Source of the DNA: Umezawaea tangerina
GTDB taxonomy: Bacteria > Actinomycetota > Actinomycetes > Mycobacteriales > Pseudonocardiaceae
Assembly (NCBI RefSeq): GCF_003002815.1
Contig: NZ_PVTF01000003.1
Span: 186,001-250,000, forward strand
Reading direction: 5' to 3'
Length of the DNA: 64,000 bases
Shown here in pieces: positions 45,088 to 54,709 of this stretch. Both the position numbers and the translations under genes were made by a program. The notes beneath the pieces were generated by a model. It was given only the letters and a program-made list of their open reading frames with translations, was not told the DNA's origin and ran no database searches. How positions within the stretch are numbered: the stretch's first letter is position 1; every line of letters begins with the position of its first letter.

Positions 45088-47697
45088 ATGTCCGACAGTG
45101 CGTCGGTCACACCGTCGGACTCGGCAGCGCGCGGCGCGGGCAGGTCGGCGAACAGGTCGTTCAACGTCTTCGCCGTCGCCCTGCTGGTACTGGGTGTCGG
45201 GTGCGCGATCGCCGTCGGCGGCTGGCTCCCGGACCACCCGGTGGACACCCGCCTGCTGTGGACCGGTCCGCTGCTGGTCGTCGGGTTCCTGCTCGCCGAG
45301 CAGCTCGCGATCAACGTCGACGTCCGCAGCGGCGTCGCCTGGACCATCTCGTTCACCGAGATCCCGCTCGTGCTCGGCCTGCTCGTCGCGCCGTTCGAGG
45401 TGGTGCTCGCCGCGCACGTCGTCGCGGGCGTCGGCACGCTGCTCGGCCGCCGCGTCCTGAACCGGGTCGCCTACAACGCCGGTCTCATGTTCATGGAGAT
45501 CTCGGTCGCGTTCGCCGTCGCCCAGGGCGTGAAGGAGCTGGTCGGCCCCGGCGGACCGTTCTGGGCCGGACCGTTCCTCGGCACGATCGCGGTGCCGCTG
45601 CTGGCCAGCGTCCTCGGCCTGACCGCGCTGCGGATCATGGGCAAGGGCATGCGGGTCACCGCGAGCCTCCGCCTGGTCGGCCAGACCCTGATCGTGGCCC
45701 TGCTGAACACCTCCGCCGGTCTCGTCGCCTACGAGATCGCGTCGACCACCCAGTGGGGCGGCCTGCTCATCGCCCTGGTGTTCGCGGGCATCACGGCCAT
45801 CTACGTCGCCTACTCCTCCCTGCTGCGCGAGCAGCGCGACCTGGAGGCCCTCAGCGAGGTCTCGCTCCGCGTCGCGCGCTCCGGGCAGAACTCGACCGGT
45901 CCGCGCAGCACGACGGGCCAGTACGAGGACGACAACGAGGACGACGAGTGGCAGCTCATCGCCGACCGCATCCGCGAGCAGCTCAACGCCAACCGCGTCG
46001 TGCTCCGGCTGCGCACCGACCCGCAGGCGCCGATGCGCACGCTGGTCGCGGGTGAGCCGCTGCCCGACACCATGCGCAAGGCCGACGCCCGCGTCATCCG
46101 CGAGGACGCGATGCTCCAGCTGCCCGGCACGCACGTCCGCTACTTCCGGGTCGTCGACTCGAACGAGGACGTCACCGAGGCGCTGGCCCGCCGGGACGCG
46201 CAGGAGGCGCTCGTGGTGCCGCTGCGCGGTGCGACGCAGCTGCTCGGCGCCGTCGAGGCGCACGACCGGCTCAGCCGGTGGCGCGGTTTCGGCAAGGCCG
46301 ACATCCAGCTGCTGCGCACCCTGGCCAGCCACCTCGCCACCGCCGTCGACAACCGCAGGCTGCTCGCCCGGCTGCGCCACGACGCCTACCACGACCCGCT
46401 GACCGGCCTCCTCAACCGCGCGGGCTTCCGCGAGGCCGCGGCCGAACCGCTGCGCGAGCACAACCAGGCCGTCGTGCTCCGCATCGACCTCGACGTGCTG
46501 TCGACCGTGTCGGACGCCCTCGGCCAGGCCTGGGGCAACCGCATGGTCGTCGCCGCCGGCCGCAGGCTGCGCGACGAGCTCGGCCCGGACATCTCGCTCG
46601 CCCGGCTCGAAAGCGGCATGTTCGCCGCCCTCCTGGTCGACCGCAGGGCGGGCCTGGCCATGGAGATCGCCGAACGGCTGCGCTCGGCGCTGTCCGTGCC
46701 GTACCCGGTCGACCGGCTGACGGTCGAGGCCAGCGCCGTCGTCGGCTACGTGTCGACCGCCGAGGCGGACGACGACCCGGACGTGGACGTGCTGCTGCAA
46801 CGCGCGGACGTCGCCGTGCGCGCCACCAGCGAGGGCGAGCCGGTGCGGTCCTACGTGCCGAGCATGGGCCAGATCTTCCTGCGCCGCTTCCAGCTCGTGA
46901 CCCAGTTCCGGCAGGCGCTGGAGAGCGGCCAGATCTCCGTGCACTACCAGCCGAAGGTGGCGCTGCCCAGCCGCCAGGTCGTCGGCGCCGAGGCGCTGGT
47001 GCGCTGGAAGCACCCGGAGTTCGGCCGCGTCGACCCGGACGAGTTCGTGCCCGCCGTCGAGGCCACCGGCCTGATCGACGTGCTCACCGACTTCGTCATG
47101 GACAAGGCGCTGGAACGGGTCCGCCGGTGGATGGACCGCGGGCTGCGGATGTCCATCGCGGTCAACCTGTCCGTGCGCACCCTGGCCGACGAGGAGTTCC
47201 CGGACCGCGTCGCCAAGGCGCTGCGGCACCACGACGTGCCGCCGCAGCTGCTCACGTTCGAGCTGACCGAGTCCGGCGTGATGGCCGACCCGGAACGCGC
47301 CCTGCCGGTGCTGCGCAGGCTGCACGCGCTCGGCGTGGTGCTCGCGGTCGACGACTTCGGCACCGGCTACTCGTCGCTGGCGTACCTGCGCCAGCTGCCG
47401 GTGGACGAGGTGAAGATCGACAAGAGCTTCGTGCTCGGCATGGGCACCGACCTCGGCGACATGGCCGTCGTGCGGTCCATCGTCGAGCTGGGGCACTCGC
47501 TCGGGCTCACCGTGGTGGCCGAGGGCGTCGAGGACGACGCCGCGCGCGACCAGTTGGTCAGCATGGGCTGCGACATCGCCCAGGGGTACCTGATCTCCCG
47601 GCCGCTGTCCGAGGAGCGCTTCGAGGCGTGGCTCGGTGCGCGAACGGTGCAGGTCAGGGGCGCTCGCGATGAGACGGTCCTCACCTTGGTCCACTAA
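45088..47697 (+). CDS. Membrane GAF-GGDEF(degenerate)-EAL cyclic di-GMP phosphodiesterase
   Basis: 869 residues. N-terminal membrane domain of about seven or eight helices (residues 25-245), a GAF-like segment (about 290-425), and a GGDEF domain (HDPLTGLLNRAGF...) whose active loop reads ARLESGMF near residue 505, so cyclase activity is not expected. The C-terminal EAL domain is intact: GAEALVRWKHP, AVNLSVRTL, FELTESGVM, VDDFGTGYSSLAYL, VKIDKSFV, VVAEGVED and QGYLISRPL. It should hydrolyse c-di-GMP, with the degenerate GGDEF as a possible GTP or c-di-GMP sensor. The ATG follows GAGGAGG. Confidence 0.92.
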   Translation: MSDSASVTPSDSAARGAGRSANRSFNVFAVALLVLGVGCAIAVGGWLPDHPVDTRLLWTGPLLVVGFLLAEQLAINVDVRSGVAWTISFTEIPLVLGLLVAPFEVVLAAHVVAGVGTLLGRRVLNRVAYNAGLMFMEISVAFAVAQGVKELVGPGGPFWAGPFLGTIAVPLLASVLGLTALRIMGKGMRVTASLRLVGQTLIVALLNTSAGLVAYEIASTTQWGGLLIALVFAGITAIYVAYSSLLREQRDLEALSEVSLRVARSGQNSTGPRSTTGQYEDDNEDDEWQLIADRIREQLNANRVVLRLRTDPQAPMRTLVAGEPLPDTMRKADARVIREDAMLQLPGTHVRYFRVVDSNEDVTEALARRDAQEALVVPLRGATQLLGAVEAHDRLSRWRGFGKADIQLLRTLASHLATAVDNRRLLARLRHDAYHDPLTGLLNRAGFREAAAEPLREHNQAVVLRIDLDVLSTVSDALGQAWGNRMVVAAGRRLRDELGPDISLARLESGMFAALLVDRRAGLAMEIAERLRSALSVPYPVDRLTVEASAVVGYVSTAEADDDPDVDVLLQRADVAVRATSEGEPVRSYVPSMGQIFLRRFQLVTQFRQALESGQISVHYQPKVALPSRQVVGAEALVRWKHPEFGRVDPDEFVPAVEATGLIDVLTDFVMDKALERVRRWMDRGLRMSIAVNLSVRTLADEEFPDRVAKALRHHDVPPQLLTFELTESGVMADPERALPVLRRLHALGVVLAVDDFGTGYSSLAYLRQLPVDEVKIDKSFVLGMGTDLGDMAVVRSIVELGHSLGLTVVAEGVEDDAARDQLVSMGCDIAQGYLISRPLSEERFEAWLGARTVQVRGARDETVLTLVH

Positions 47698-47734
47698 GGC
47701 CACCCCCCGATTTCCATCTTGGGGACGGCCTGTG

Positions 47735-47740
47735 TAAGAT
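47735..47740 (+). promoter_or_regulatory. -10 element (TAAGAT) before tRNA-Thr
   Basis: TAAGAT fits TAnnnT and lies 26 bases before the mature tRNA. The -35 is not clear. Confidence 0.4.
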
Positions 47741-47765
47741 TCTTCTTGCCCCGCAAGGAGCAAGT

Positions 47766-47841
47766 GCCCCAATAGCTCAGTCGGTAGAGCGTTTCCATGG
47801 TAAGGAAAAGGTCTACGGTTCGATTCCGTATTGGGGCTCCA
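47766..47841 (+). tRNA. tRNA-Thr (GGT)
   Basis: Acceptor stem GCCCCAA/TTGGGGC, D-arm GCTC/GAGC, anticodon stem TTTCC/GGAAA with loop ATGGTAA (anticodon GGT), T-loop GGTTCGATTCC. The 3' CCA is encoded. Confidence 0.95.
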
Positions 47842-47847
47842 CAACCC

Positions 47848-47879
47848 GGCCGCGGTGCAGAGCAGTAAGCACCGCGGCC
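47848..47879 (+). terminator. Perfect 11-bp hairpin between tRNA genes
   Basis: GGCCGCGGTGC and GCACCGCGGCC around a 10-base loop. It could end tRNA-Thr transcription or be a processing structure in a shared tRNA transcript. Confidence 0.6.
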
Positions 47880-47890
47880 GAGTCGTGTAA

Positions 47891-47963
47891 AGCGGTGTAG
47901 CTCAGTTGGTAGAGCAAGCGGCTCATAATCGCTGTGTCGCCGGTTCAAGTCCGGCCACCGCTA
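47891..47963 (+). tRNA. tRNA-Met (CAT)
   Basis: Acceptor AGCGGTG/CACCGCT, anticodon loop CTCATAA (CAT), T-loop GGTTCAAGTCC. The A-T first acceptor pair and absence of the three G-C initiator pairs indicate elongator methionine. CCA is not encoded. Confidence 0.93.
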
Positions 47964-48089
47964 CACAGTTCCTCCCAGCCAGGCCAAGGCCTGGATCCAC
48001 AGCCGGGCGGCTGGGCGCCCGGACCTCGCCGCAGGGGTAAGCCCTCTGCGGAGTCTTCGAGGGGAACCGAGCTCTAGAAAGGCAAGGCC

Positions 48090-48254
48090 GTGGCTGCAAC
48101 CGACGTACGTCCGAAGATCACTCTCGCGTGCGAGGAGTGCAAGCACCGGAACTACATCACCAGGAAGAACCGTCGGAACGACCCCGACCGCCTGGAGATC
48201 AAGAAGTTCTGCCCGAACTGCAAGACCCACCGGGCGCACAAGGAAACCCGCTGA
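48090..48254 (+). CDS. rpmG: 50S ribosomal protein L33 (zinc-ribbon form)
   Basis: 54 residues from GTG 48090. The two Cys pairs ACEECKH and FCPNCKTH make it a zinc-binding C+ paralogue, with the L33 core [22 protein letters not shown]. Zinc-binding forms are typically used in zinc-replete cells. Its place between tRNA-Met and hadA matches mycobacterial rpmG2. A strong terminator follows. Confidence 0.96.
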   Translation: MAATDVRPKITLACEECKHRNYITRKNRRNDPDRLEIKKFCPNCKTHRAHKETR

Positions 48255-48277
48255 CACCAGCGGTATCCACCTGAGTT

Positions 48278-48317
48278 CGCGAAGAGGCCGTCCCCGATCG
48301 GGGACGGCCTCTTCGCG
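48278..48317 (+). terminator. Terminator after rpmG
   Basis: CGCGAAGAGGCCGTCCCC and GGGGACGGCCTCTTCGCG form an 18-bp stem with a GATC loop. Confidence 0.9.
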
Positions 48318-48329
48318 TAACCTGCCCCG

Positions 48330-48791
48330 GTGGCATTGGACCAGTCGTTCATCGGACGCACCTACCCCCCGTCGCCCCCGTACGAGGTGAGCCGCGAGAA
48401 GATCCGCGAGTTCGCCGACGCCGTCGGGGAGCCCGGCGAGATCCACCGCGACCCCGAGGCGGCCAAGGCCGCGGGGTACGTCGACGTGATCGCCCCGCCG
48501 ACGTTCGCGATCCTGATCTCCATGAAGGCCAACGAGGTCCTCGTGATGGACCCCGAGCTGGGCCTGGACTACACCCGCGTCGTGCACGGCGACCAGACGT
48601 TCGTCCACCACCGGCCGATCGTGGCCGGCGACCGGCTCGTCGTCACCACGCACGTGGACGCCATCAACTCCCGCATGGGCAACGACATCGTGTCCGTCCG
48701 CGCCGAGCTCGCCACCGAGTCCGGCGAACAGGTCACCACCGCCCGATCCACCCTGGTCGCCAGGGGCACCGCCACCGAGGAGCAGGCATGA
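48330..48791 (+). CDS. hadA: MaoC-like dehydratase N-terminal subunit
   Basis: 153-residue hotdog-fold protein (FAS1-like dehydratase). LDQSFIGRTYPPSPPYEVSREKIREFADAVGEP, APPTFAILISMKANEVLV and VHGDQTFVHHRPIVAGDRLVVTTHVDAI are typical of HadA/HadC stabilising subunits, which lack the catalytic His-Asp pair. In mycobacteria HadAB dehydrates 3-hydroxyacyl-ACP in FAS-II elongation. It overlaps hadB by 4 bp, and its place after rpmG is the mycobacterial order. Only two subunits are present here (no hadC). Confidence 0.9.
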   Translation: MALDQSFIGRTYPPSPPYEVSREKIREFADAVGEPGEIHRDPEAAKAAGYVDVIAPPTFAILISMKANEVLVMDPELGLDYTRVVHGDQTFVHHRPIVAGDRLVVTTHVDAINSRMGNDIVSVRAELATESGEQVTTARSTLVARGTATEEQA

Positions 48792-49207
48792 TCCGCGCCG
48801 CAGAGGTCACCGCCGGCGACGTCCTGCCCCCGCTGAGCCTGCGCATCACCCGCGCCGACCTCGTCCGCTACGCGGGCGCGTCGCTCGACTTCAACCCGAT
48901 CCACTGGAACGAGCGCTTCGCCCAGGAGGTCGGCCTCCCCGGCGTCATCGCCCACGGCATGCTCACCATGGGCATGGCCGTCCGCGTCGTCACCGCGTGG
49001 ACCGGGGACCCCGGTGCCGTCCTCGAGTACGGCGTCCGCTTCGGCAGGCCCGTACCGGTGCCTGACAACGCCGAGGGCGCTCTGGTGGAGGTGTCCGCGA
49101 AGGTCGCGAAGGTCCTGGACGACGGGACGTTCAAGATCGCGATCACAGCCGCTTTCGAGGGCAAGTCCGTGCTGGGCGGCGCGACCGCCCGCGTCCGCCT
49201 CCCGTAG
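48788..49207 (+). CDS. hadB: MaoC-like (3R)-hydroxyacyl-ACP dehydratase catalytic subunit
   Basis: 139-residue hotdog fold with hydratase-2 motif YAGASLDFNPIHWNERFAQEVGLPGVIAHGMLTMGMAVRVV, whose Asp (DFNPIH) and His are the catalytic pair. Pairs with HadA to form the active heterodimer. The organism may use it for ordinary or polyketide-type fatty acyl dehydration, since no mycolate-specific genes are seen in the window. Confidence 0.92.
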   Translation: MIRAAEVTAGDVLPPLSLRITRADLVRYAGASLDFNPIHWNERFAQEVGLPGVIAHGMLTMGMAVRVVTAWTGDPGAVLEYGVRFGRPVPVPDNAEGALVEVSAKVAKVLDDGTFKIAITAAFEGKSVLGGATARVRLP

Positions 49208-49261
49208 CCCGTTGCGGAGGCCTCGGCGGCGCCGGTGGTGCCGCCGAGGCCGGAGCCCGTC

Positions 49262-49855
49262 TCAGAACCCGCCGCACAGCGCGCTGCTGAAGGCGCCGTT
49301 GCCGGTGGCGGACTTCTTCTCCACGCCGTCCACGGTGATCTTGCAGCCGACGGACCCGCCGTCCTGGCCGGTCGTCACGGTGAGGCTGCCGCCGCTGAGC
49401 AGCCCCTTCACGGTCAGCTCCTTGCGCCACGGCAGCGTGGTCACCGTCTCCTGGCTGCTGGCGCTCGTGCCGTCGCTGAACGTCGAGTAGGTCACCGTGG
49501 CGCTGGGGGCGTCGCCGGTGACCTCGTAGACCACGACCTGCTCGCGGTCGGCCTGCTCGTCGAGGTCGCTGGCGGCCTGGCCGAACACGGCGACCCAGAG
49601 GACGCAGACGAGCAGGCCGAGCGCGGACAGGACGACACCCGCGATGGCGAGGCCCTTGTTGTTGGCGGTGCCGCGGCTGGTGCGGGAGAGGCCGACCAGG
49701 GACAGCACCAGGCCGAGGACGACGAGGGGCCAGGCGATGACGCCGATGAACGGGATGAAGCTGAAGAAGAAGCCGAGGAGACCGAGGACGAAGCCCGCGG
49801 TGCCGAGGCCGTTGCGGGGCTGGGTGGGGAGCGGGGGGAGTGTCGGCGTGGTCAT
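49262..49855 (-). CDS. DUF4190 membrane protein with MmpS-like C-terminal domain
   Basis: 197 residues. Residues about 20-90 form the DUF4190 two-helix unit (GTAGFVLGLLGFFFSFIPFIGVIAWPLVVLGLVLSLVGLSRTSRG...NNKGLAIAGVVLSALGLLVCVLWVAVF). The exported half (VVYEVTGDAPSATVTYSTFSDGTSASSQETVTTLPWRKELTVKGLLSGGSLTVTTGQDGGSVGCKITVDGVEKKSATGNGAFSSALC) follows the MmpS Ig-like pattern (V-YEVTG-A---VTY). In mycobacteria MmpS proteins assist MmpL exporters. No mmpL gene is adjacent here. A role at the outer face is inferred. Confidence 0.8.
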   Translation of the reverse strand: MTTPTLPPLPTQPRNGLGTAGFVLGLLGFFFSFIPFIGVIAWPLVVLGLVLSLVGLSRTSRGTANNKGLAIAGVVLSALGLLVCVLWVAVFGQAASDLDEQADREQVVVYEVTGDAPSATVTYSTFSDGTSASSQETVTTLPWRKELTVKGLLSGGSLTVTTGQDGGSVGCKITVDGVEKKSATGNGAFSSALCGGF

Positions 49856-49995
49856 GGTCGTCTCCTCGGCGGTGAACGGATACGGCTGAACGGACCATCG
49901 AAGTAGTCCATCCGGCGGTTACGCCGTTCACTCGATCGGAGACGCCCCGAAGCCGCCGTGCGGAGGGCACGGCGGCCTCGTGCGGGCGGTGGGGG

Positions 49996-51246
49996 CTAGC
50001 GGATCTCGCCCAGCAGCTCGGCCATCCTGGTCACGCCGGTGACCAGGTCGTCGTCACCGAGCGCGTAGGAAAGCCGCAGGTAGCCGGGGGTTCCGAAGGC
50101 CTCGCCGGGGACCACGGCGACCTCGGCGTGCTCCAGGACCGCGGTGGCCAGCTCGGCGGAGCTGCCGATGACCGTCCCGCGCAGCTCCTTCCCGATCAGC
50201 GCCTTGACCGACGGGTACGCGTAGAAGGCGCCCCGCGGCGTCGGGCAGTCGACGCCGGGGATGGCCGAGAGCAGGTCGACCATCGTGCGGCGCCTGCGGT
50301 CGAACGCGGTGCGCATCGCGTGCACGGCGTCGAGCGACCCGGACACGGCCTCCAGCGCGGCGCGCTGGGACACGTTGGCGACGTTCGACGTCAGGTGCGA
50401 CTGGAGGTTCGCCGCGGCCTTGACGACGTCGGCGGGGCCGACCAGCCAGCCGACCCGCCAGCCGGTCATCGCGTACGTCTTCGCGACGCCGTTGAGCACG
50501 ATCGTCCGCTCGGCCGCCGCGGGCACGGCGGCGGGCAGCGAGACGGCCTCGGCGCCGTCGTAGACCAGGTGCTCGTAGATCTCGTCGGTGATGACCCACA
50601 GGCCGTGCTCGACGGCCCACTCACCGATCGCGACGACCTGCTCGCGGGAGTAGACCGAGCCCGTCGGGTTCGACGGCGAGCACAGCAGCAGCACCTTCGA
50701 GCGGTCGGTGCGCGCGGCCTCCAGCTGCTCGACGGTCACCAGGTAGTCGGTCGACTCGTCCGCCGTGACCTGCACCGGGACGCCGCCCGCGAGGGTGATC
50801 GCCTCCGGGTAGGTGGTCCAGTACGGCGCGGGCAGCAGCACCTCGTCGCCGGGGTCGAGGACGGTCGCGAACGCCTGGTAGACGGCCTGCTTGCCACCGT
50901 TGGTGACGAGCACCTGGCCCGCGTCGACGCGGTAGCCGGAGTCGCGCAGGGTCTTGGCCGCGATCGCCTCGCGCAGCTCGGGGAGACCGGCGGCGGGCGT
51001 GTAGCGGTGGTTGCGGGGGTCGGCGCAGGCGGCCTGCGCGGCGGCGACGATCTTCTCCGGGGTCGGGAAGTCCGGCTCGCCCGCCCCGAAGCCGATCACC
51101 GGTCGGCCCGCGGCCTTGAGCGCCTTCGCCTTCGCGTCGACCGCGAGGGTGGCGGACTCGGCGATGCCGCCGATCCTCCTGGAGACCCGTGGGAGCGGAG
51201 AAGTGCTGGTGGGCGAGGTCGTCTCGGGCGTGGCCATGGCCGCCAT
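49996..51246 (-). CDS. aspC: Class I PLP-dependent aminotransferase (aspartate-type)
   Basis: 416 residues. Motifs: [87 protein letters not shown] (the Asn/Pro pocket), [13 protein letters not shown] and the PLP lysine in [19 protein letters not shown]-terminal Arg of [13 protein letters not shown] binds the carboxylate. Matches the subgroup Ib aspartate/prephenate aminotransferases. Starts at 51246 or 51237 (two nearby ATGs) are equally possible; the longer frame is unsupported. Confidence 0.88.
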   Translation of the reverse strand: MAAMATPETTSPTSTSPLPRVSRRIGGIAESATLAVDAKAKALKAAGRPVIGFGAGEPDFPTPEKIVAAAQAACADPRNHRYTPAAGLPELREAIAAKTLRDSGYRVDAGQVLVTNGGKQAVYQAFATVLDPGDEVLLPAPYWTTYPEAITLAGGVPVQVTADESTDYLVTVEQLEAARTDRSKVLLLCSPSNPTGSVYSREQVVAIGEWAVEHGLWVITDEIYEHLVYDGAEAVSLPAAVPAAAERTIVLNGVAKTYAMTGWRVGWLVGPADVVKAAANLQSHLTSNVANVSQRAALEAVSGSLDAVHAMRTAFDRRRRTMVDLLSAIPGVDCPTPRGAFYAYPSVKALIGKELRGTVIGSSAELATAVLEHAEVAVVPGEAFGTPGYLRLSYALGDDDLVTGVTRMAELLGEIR

Positions 51247-51487
51247 CGTGGCAGACGCCCTCGTTTTCCCTCCCCTCGGGCGCGGCTCCTCCCAGCGTGT
51301 GGGAGGCTGTCCGCGACAGTCCGGTCGGTGGTGCTCGCGAGTGCGCTGACCGGGGCGGTTGGAGTGTGCGGGTGTTCGTGCCGTATGCTTCCGAACTTGG
51401 AACGCCTGCCAAGTGCCCCGTGGATCGCACGGGGAGGCTGGAAGGCGTCCAGCCAAGGAGTCCCGCGGGAGTAGCGTGGGAGTCCAA

Positions 51488-51560
<73 letters not shown>

Positions 51561-51590
51561 CGTCGAAATGCACGGCGAGTGGAGGACGGC

Positions 51591-51986
51591 ATGAGCGACG
51601 ACCGCGAGCAGGACCAGCCCGAGGAGCGCGAGAGCGCGGCTCGGCCGGTCACCGCAGCGGCCCGGCGTGAGCGTCGTGCTTCCGCCCGTCCGGCTTCCCG
51701 CAAGGACAGCGTCAAGCCGAAGTCCGACGAGGACTCCGACGAGGCGTCGAAGAAGGGCCGCCCCACGCGGGCTCGGGACACCCAGGAGAAGCGCACGTCG
51801 CTGATCGGCAAGGGGTTCCGCTACATCCGCGAGGTCGTCAGCGAGCTGCGCAAGGTCATCTGGCCGACGCGCAAGCAGCTGGTCACCTACACCTCGGTCG
51901 TGTTGGTCTTCGTGGCCTTCATGGTCGCGCTGGTGTGGGGCCTGGACCTGGGCTTCGGCTGGGGCGTGTTCGAGCTGTTCGGCTGA
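51591..51986 (+). CDS. secE: Preprotein translocase subunit SecE
   Basis: 131 residues. About 70 N-terminal charged residues are followed by the SecE core IREVVSELRKVIWPTRKQLVTYTSVVLVFVAFMVALVWGLDLGFGWGVFELF with a single membrane helix. The short ATG with GGAGGA ribosome site is chosen over an upstream in-frame ATG inside the tRNA. It stabilises SecY in the export channel. The long hydrophilic leader is common in actinobacteria. Confidence 0.95.
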   Translation: MSDDREQDQPEERESAARPVTAAARRERRASARPASRKDSVKPKSDEDSDEASKKGRPTRARDTQEKRTSLIGKGFRYIREVVSELRKVIWPTRKQLVTYTSVVLVFVAFMVALVWGLDLGFGWGVFELFG

Positions 51987-52013
51987 GCCGACCGGCTGCC
52001 GGTCCCCGTCTGA

Positions 52014-52901
<888 letters not shown>

Positions 52902-52980
52902 CCGATCCCCACGGGGATCGTCGGCCACGCTGCGGCTGGCAGGGCCGCGCGCGGACACTGCAATAACAGGAAGTATTGAG

Positions 52981-53415
52981 ATGCCTCCCAAGAAGAAGAA
53001 GCTGTCAGCGATCATCAAGCTGCAGATCAAGGCCGGCATGGCGAACCCCGCCCCGCCGGTCGGCCCCGCGCTGGGTCAGCACGGCGTCAACATCATGGAG
53101 TTCTGCAAGGCCTACAACGCCGCGACCGAGTCGCAGCGCGGCACCGTCGTGCCGGTCGAGATCTCCGTGTACGAGGACCGCACGTTCGACTTCAAGCTCA
53201 AGACCCCGCCCGCCGCGAAGCTGCTCCTCAAGGCCGCCGGTGTGGAAAAGGGTTCGGGCGAGCCGCACCGCGTCAAGGTCGCCAAGGTGACCATGGCCCA
53301 GGTCCGCGAGATCGCCGAGGGCAAGATGGTCGACCTCAACGCCACCAACGTCGACCAGGCCGCGAAGATCATCGCAGGCACCGCCCGCTCCATGGGCATC
53401 ACGGTCGAAGGCTGA
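52981..53415 (+). CDS. rplK: 50S ribosomal protein L11
   Basis: 144 residues. [48 protein letters not shown] is the L11 N-terminal domain, and the C-terminal domain has the L11 signature (RSMGITVEG). It binds 23S rRNA at the GTPase centre. The N-terminus is preceded by a ribosome site in a 79-bp intergenic stretch after nusG. Confidence 0.98.
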
Positions 53416-53494
53416 CCCACCACATACACCGCAGTACGTGGGAGAGCTCAGCGCAGCTCGTACCACAACTGATCCACTGAGTTAGGGAACAGAC

Positions 53495-54205
53495 ATGAAG
53501 CGCAGCAAGGCCTACCGTCAGGCCGCCGAGCTGGTTGACCGGGAGCGGCTGTACTCGCCGCTGGAGGCAGCCAAGCTCGCCAAGGAAACCTCCAAGGTGA
53601 AGCTCGACGCGACCGTCGAGGTCGCCATCCGCCTGGGCGTCGACCCGCGCAAGGCCGACCAGATGGTCCGCGGCACCGTGAACCTGCCGCACGGCACCGG
53701 CAAGACCGCACGCGTCATCGTCTTCGCGACCGGCGACAAGGCCACCGAGGCCGAAGCCGCGGGCGCGGACGCGGTCGGCTCCGAGGACCTGATCGAACGC
53801 ATCCAGGGCGGCTGGCTCGACTTCGACGCCGCGATCGCCACCCCCGACCAGATGGCGAAGGTCGGTCGCATCGCCCGCATCCTCGGCCCGCGCGGCCTGA
53901 TGCCGAACCCGAAGACCGGCACCGTGACGCCCGACGTCACGAAGGCCGTCTCGGACATCAAGGGCGGTAAGATCAACTTCCGCGTGGACAAGCAGGCCAA
54001 CCTGCACCTGGTCATCGGCAAGGCGTCGTTCGACACCGAGAAGCTGGTGGAGAACTACGCGGCCGCGCTGGACGAGATCCTGCGCGCGAAGCCGTCCGCG
54101 GCGAAGGGCCGGTTCCTGAAGAAGGTGACCGTCTCGACGACGATGGGTCCGGGTATCCCGGTGGACCCGAACCGGACGCGGAACCTGCTGGTTGACGAGG
54201 CCTGA
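53495..54205 (+). CDS. rplA: 50S ribosomal protein L1
   Basis: 236 residues, two-domain L1 with [87 protein letters not shown] and the signature [53 protein letters not shown]. Downstream rplJ is separated by about 1.6 kb that includes a reversed gene. A terminator follows. Confidence 0.98.
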   Translation: MKRSKAYRQAAELVDRERLYSPLEAAKLAKETSKVKLDATVEVAIRLGVDPRKADQMVRGTVNLPHGTGKTARVIVFATGDKATEAEAAGADAVGSEDLIERIQGGWLDFDAAIATPDQMAKVGRIARILGPRGLMPNPKTGTVTPDVTKAVSDIKGGKINFRVDKQANLHLVIGKASFDTEKLVENYAAALDEILRAKPSAAKGRFLKKVTVSTTMGPGIPVDPNRTRNLLVDEA

Positions 54206-54239
54206 GTTTTGGGTTGAGGTTTAGCGAGATTTGAGGGAG

Positions 54240-54276
54240 CCCCCGGCGACTTTGGTCGTCGGGGGTTTTCTTTTGT
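54240..54276 (+). terminator. Terminator after rplA
   Basis: CCCCCGGCGAC and GTCGTCGGGGG (one mismatch) form an 11-bp stem followed by TTTTCTTTTG. Confidence 0.9.
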
Positions 54277-54388
54277 TTGGGGTGTTGCCGTGCGAAGCCT
54301 GGCTTCTGGCCCTTTCACCCCTGGTGAGGCTGGGTTCCGTCCCTCCCACCCCTGGGGAAGCCCGGCCCCCGGCGCGCGATTGTCTCAA

Positions 54389-54443
54389 TGCCCGACCTTC
54401 GTTGTCAAGACGATGAAGCTGTCTTGACAACGAAGGTCGGGCA
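54389..54443. repeat. Perfect 23-bp inverted repeat
   Basis: Arms 54389-54411 and 54421-54443 are exact reverse complements with a 9-base loop (GATGAAGCT). No T-tract follows. It could form a cruciform or a very stable RNA hairpin. Confidence 0.85.
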
Positions 54444-54489
54444 GGAGGGCGCTGTGGATCGGGGGCAGAGGGGGAGTCTGGCTTCGCCA

Positions 54490-54639
54490 GCATCCGACGC
54501 TCCGCGTCGGACCAGGCATCGGACTCCGTCCGACAAGGCATCCTCGGCTTCGCCGTTGGACGGGGCATCCGCGCTTCGCGGCGGACACTGCATCCTCGCT
54601 GCGCGTCGGACAAGGCCCCAGGCGCTTCGCGCCGGATGC
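54490..54639 (+). repeat. Array of six hairpin-forming repeats of about 25 bp
   Basis: Units begin at 54490, 54516, 54538, 54565, 54590 and 54615. Five open with GCATC; unit 6 is diverged. Each contains a short self-complementary core such as CGACGCTCCGCGTCG or GGCGCTTCGCGCC. The cores differ in sequence but compensate to keep pairing. Confidence 0.7.
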
Positions 54640-54661
54640 GCGCTGGCGGGCTGCGCCCAGC

Positions 54662-54688
54662 GGGGTGGGGTTGGTGGGTGGGGTTGGG
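54662..54688 (+). other. G-quadruplex-forming motif
   Basis: GGGGTGGGG, then GGGTGGGG and a fifth GGG within 27 bases satisfy the usual four-run G4 pattern. It lies just beyond the 3' end of the next, oppositely oriented gene. Confidence 0.6.
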
Positions 54689-54709
54689 TGTGCTTGTTCG
54701 GTTTTTGTT

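Larger units (their letters stand above)
54206..54709. other. Hairpin-rich intergenic block after rplA (about 500 bp)
   Basis: Holds the rplA terminator (54240-54276), a perfect 23-bp inverted repeat (54389-54443), an array of six hairpin-forming units (54490-54639) and a G-rich tract (54662-54688). No open frame here has a convincing ribosome site or motif. Composition and structure are unlike any neighbouring spacer. Confidence 0.7.

Noticed and set aside
54490-54639. Hairpin units considered as CRISPR repeats
   Set aside because: Only a five-base header is constant, no constant repeat of 25-37 bp exists, and no cas genes are present.
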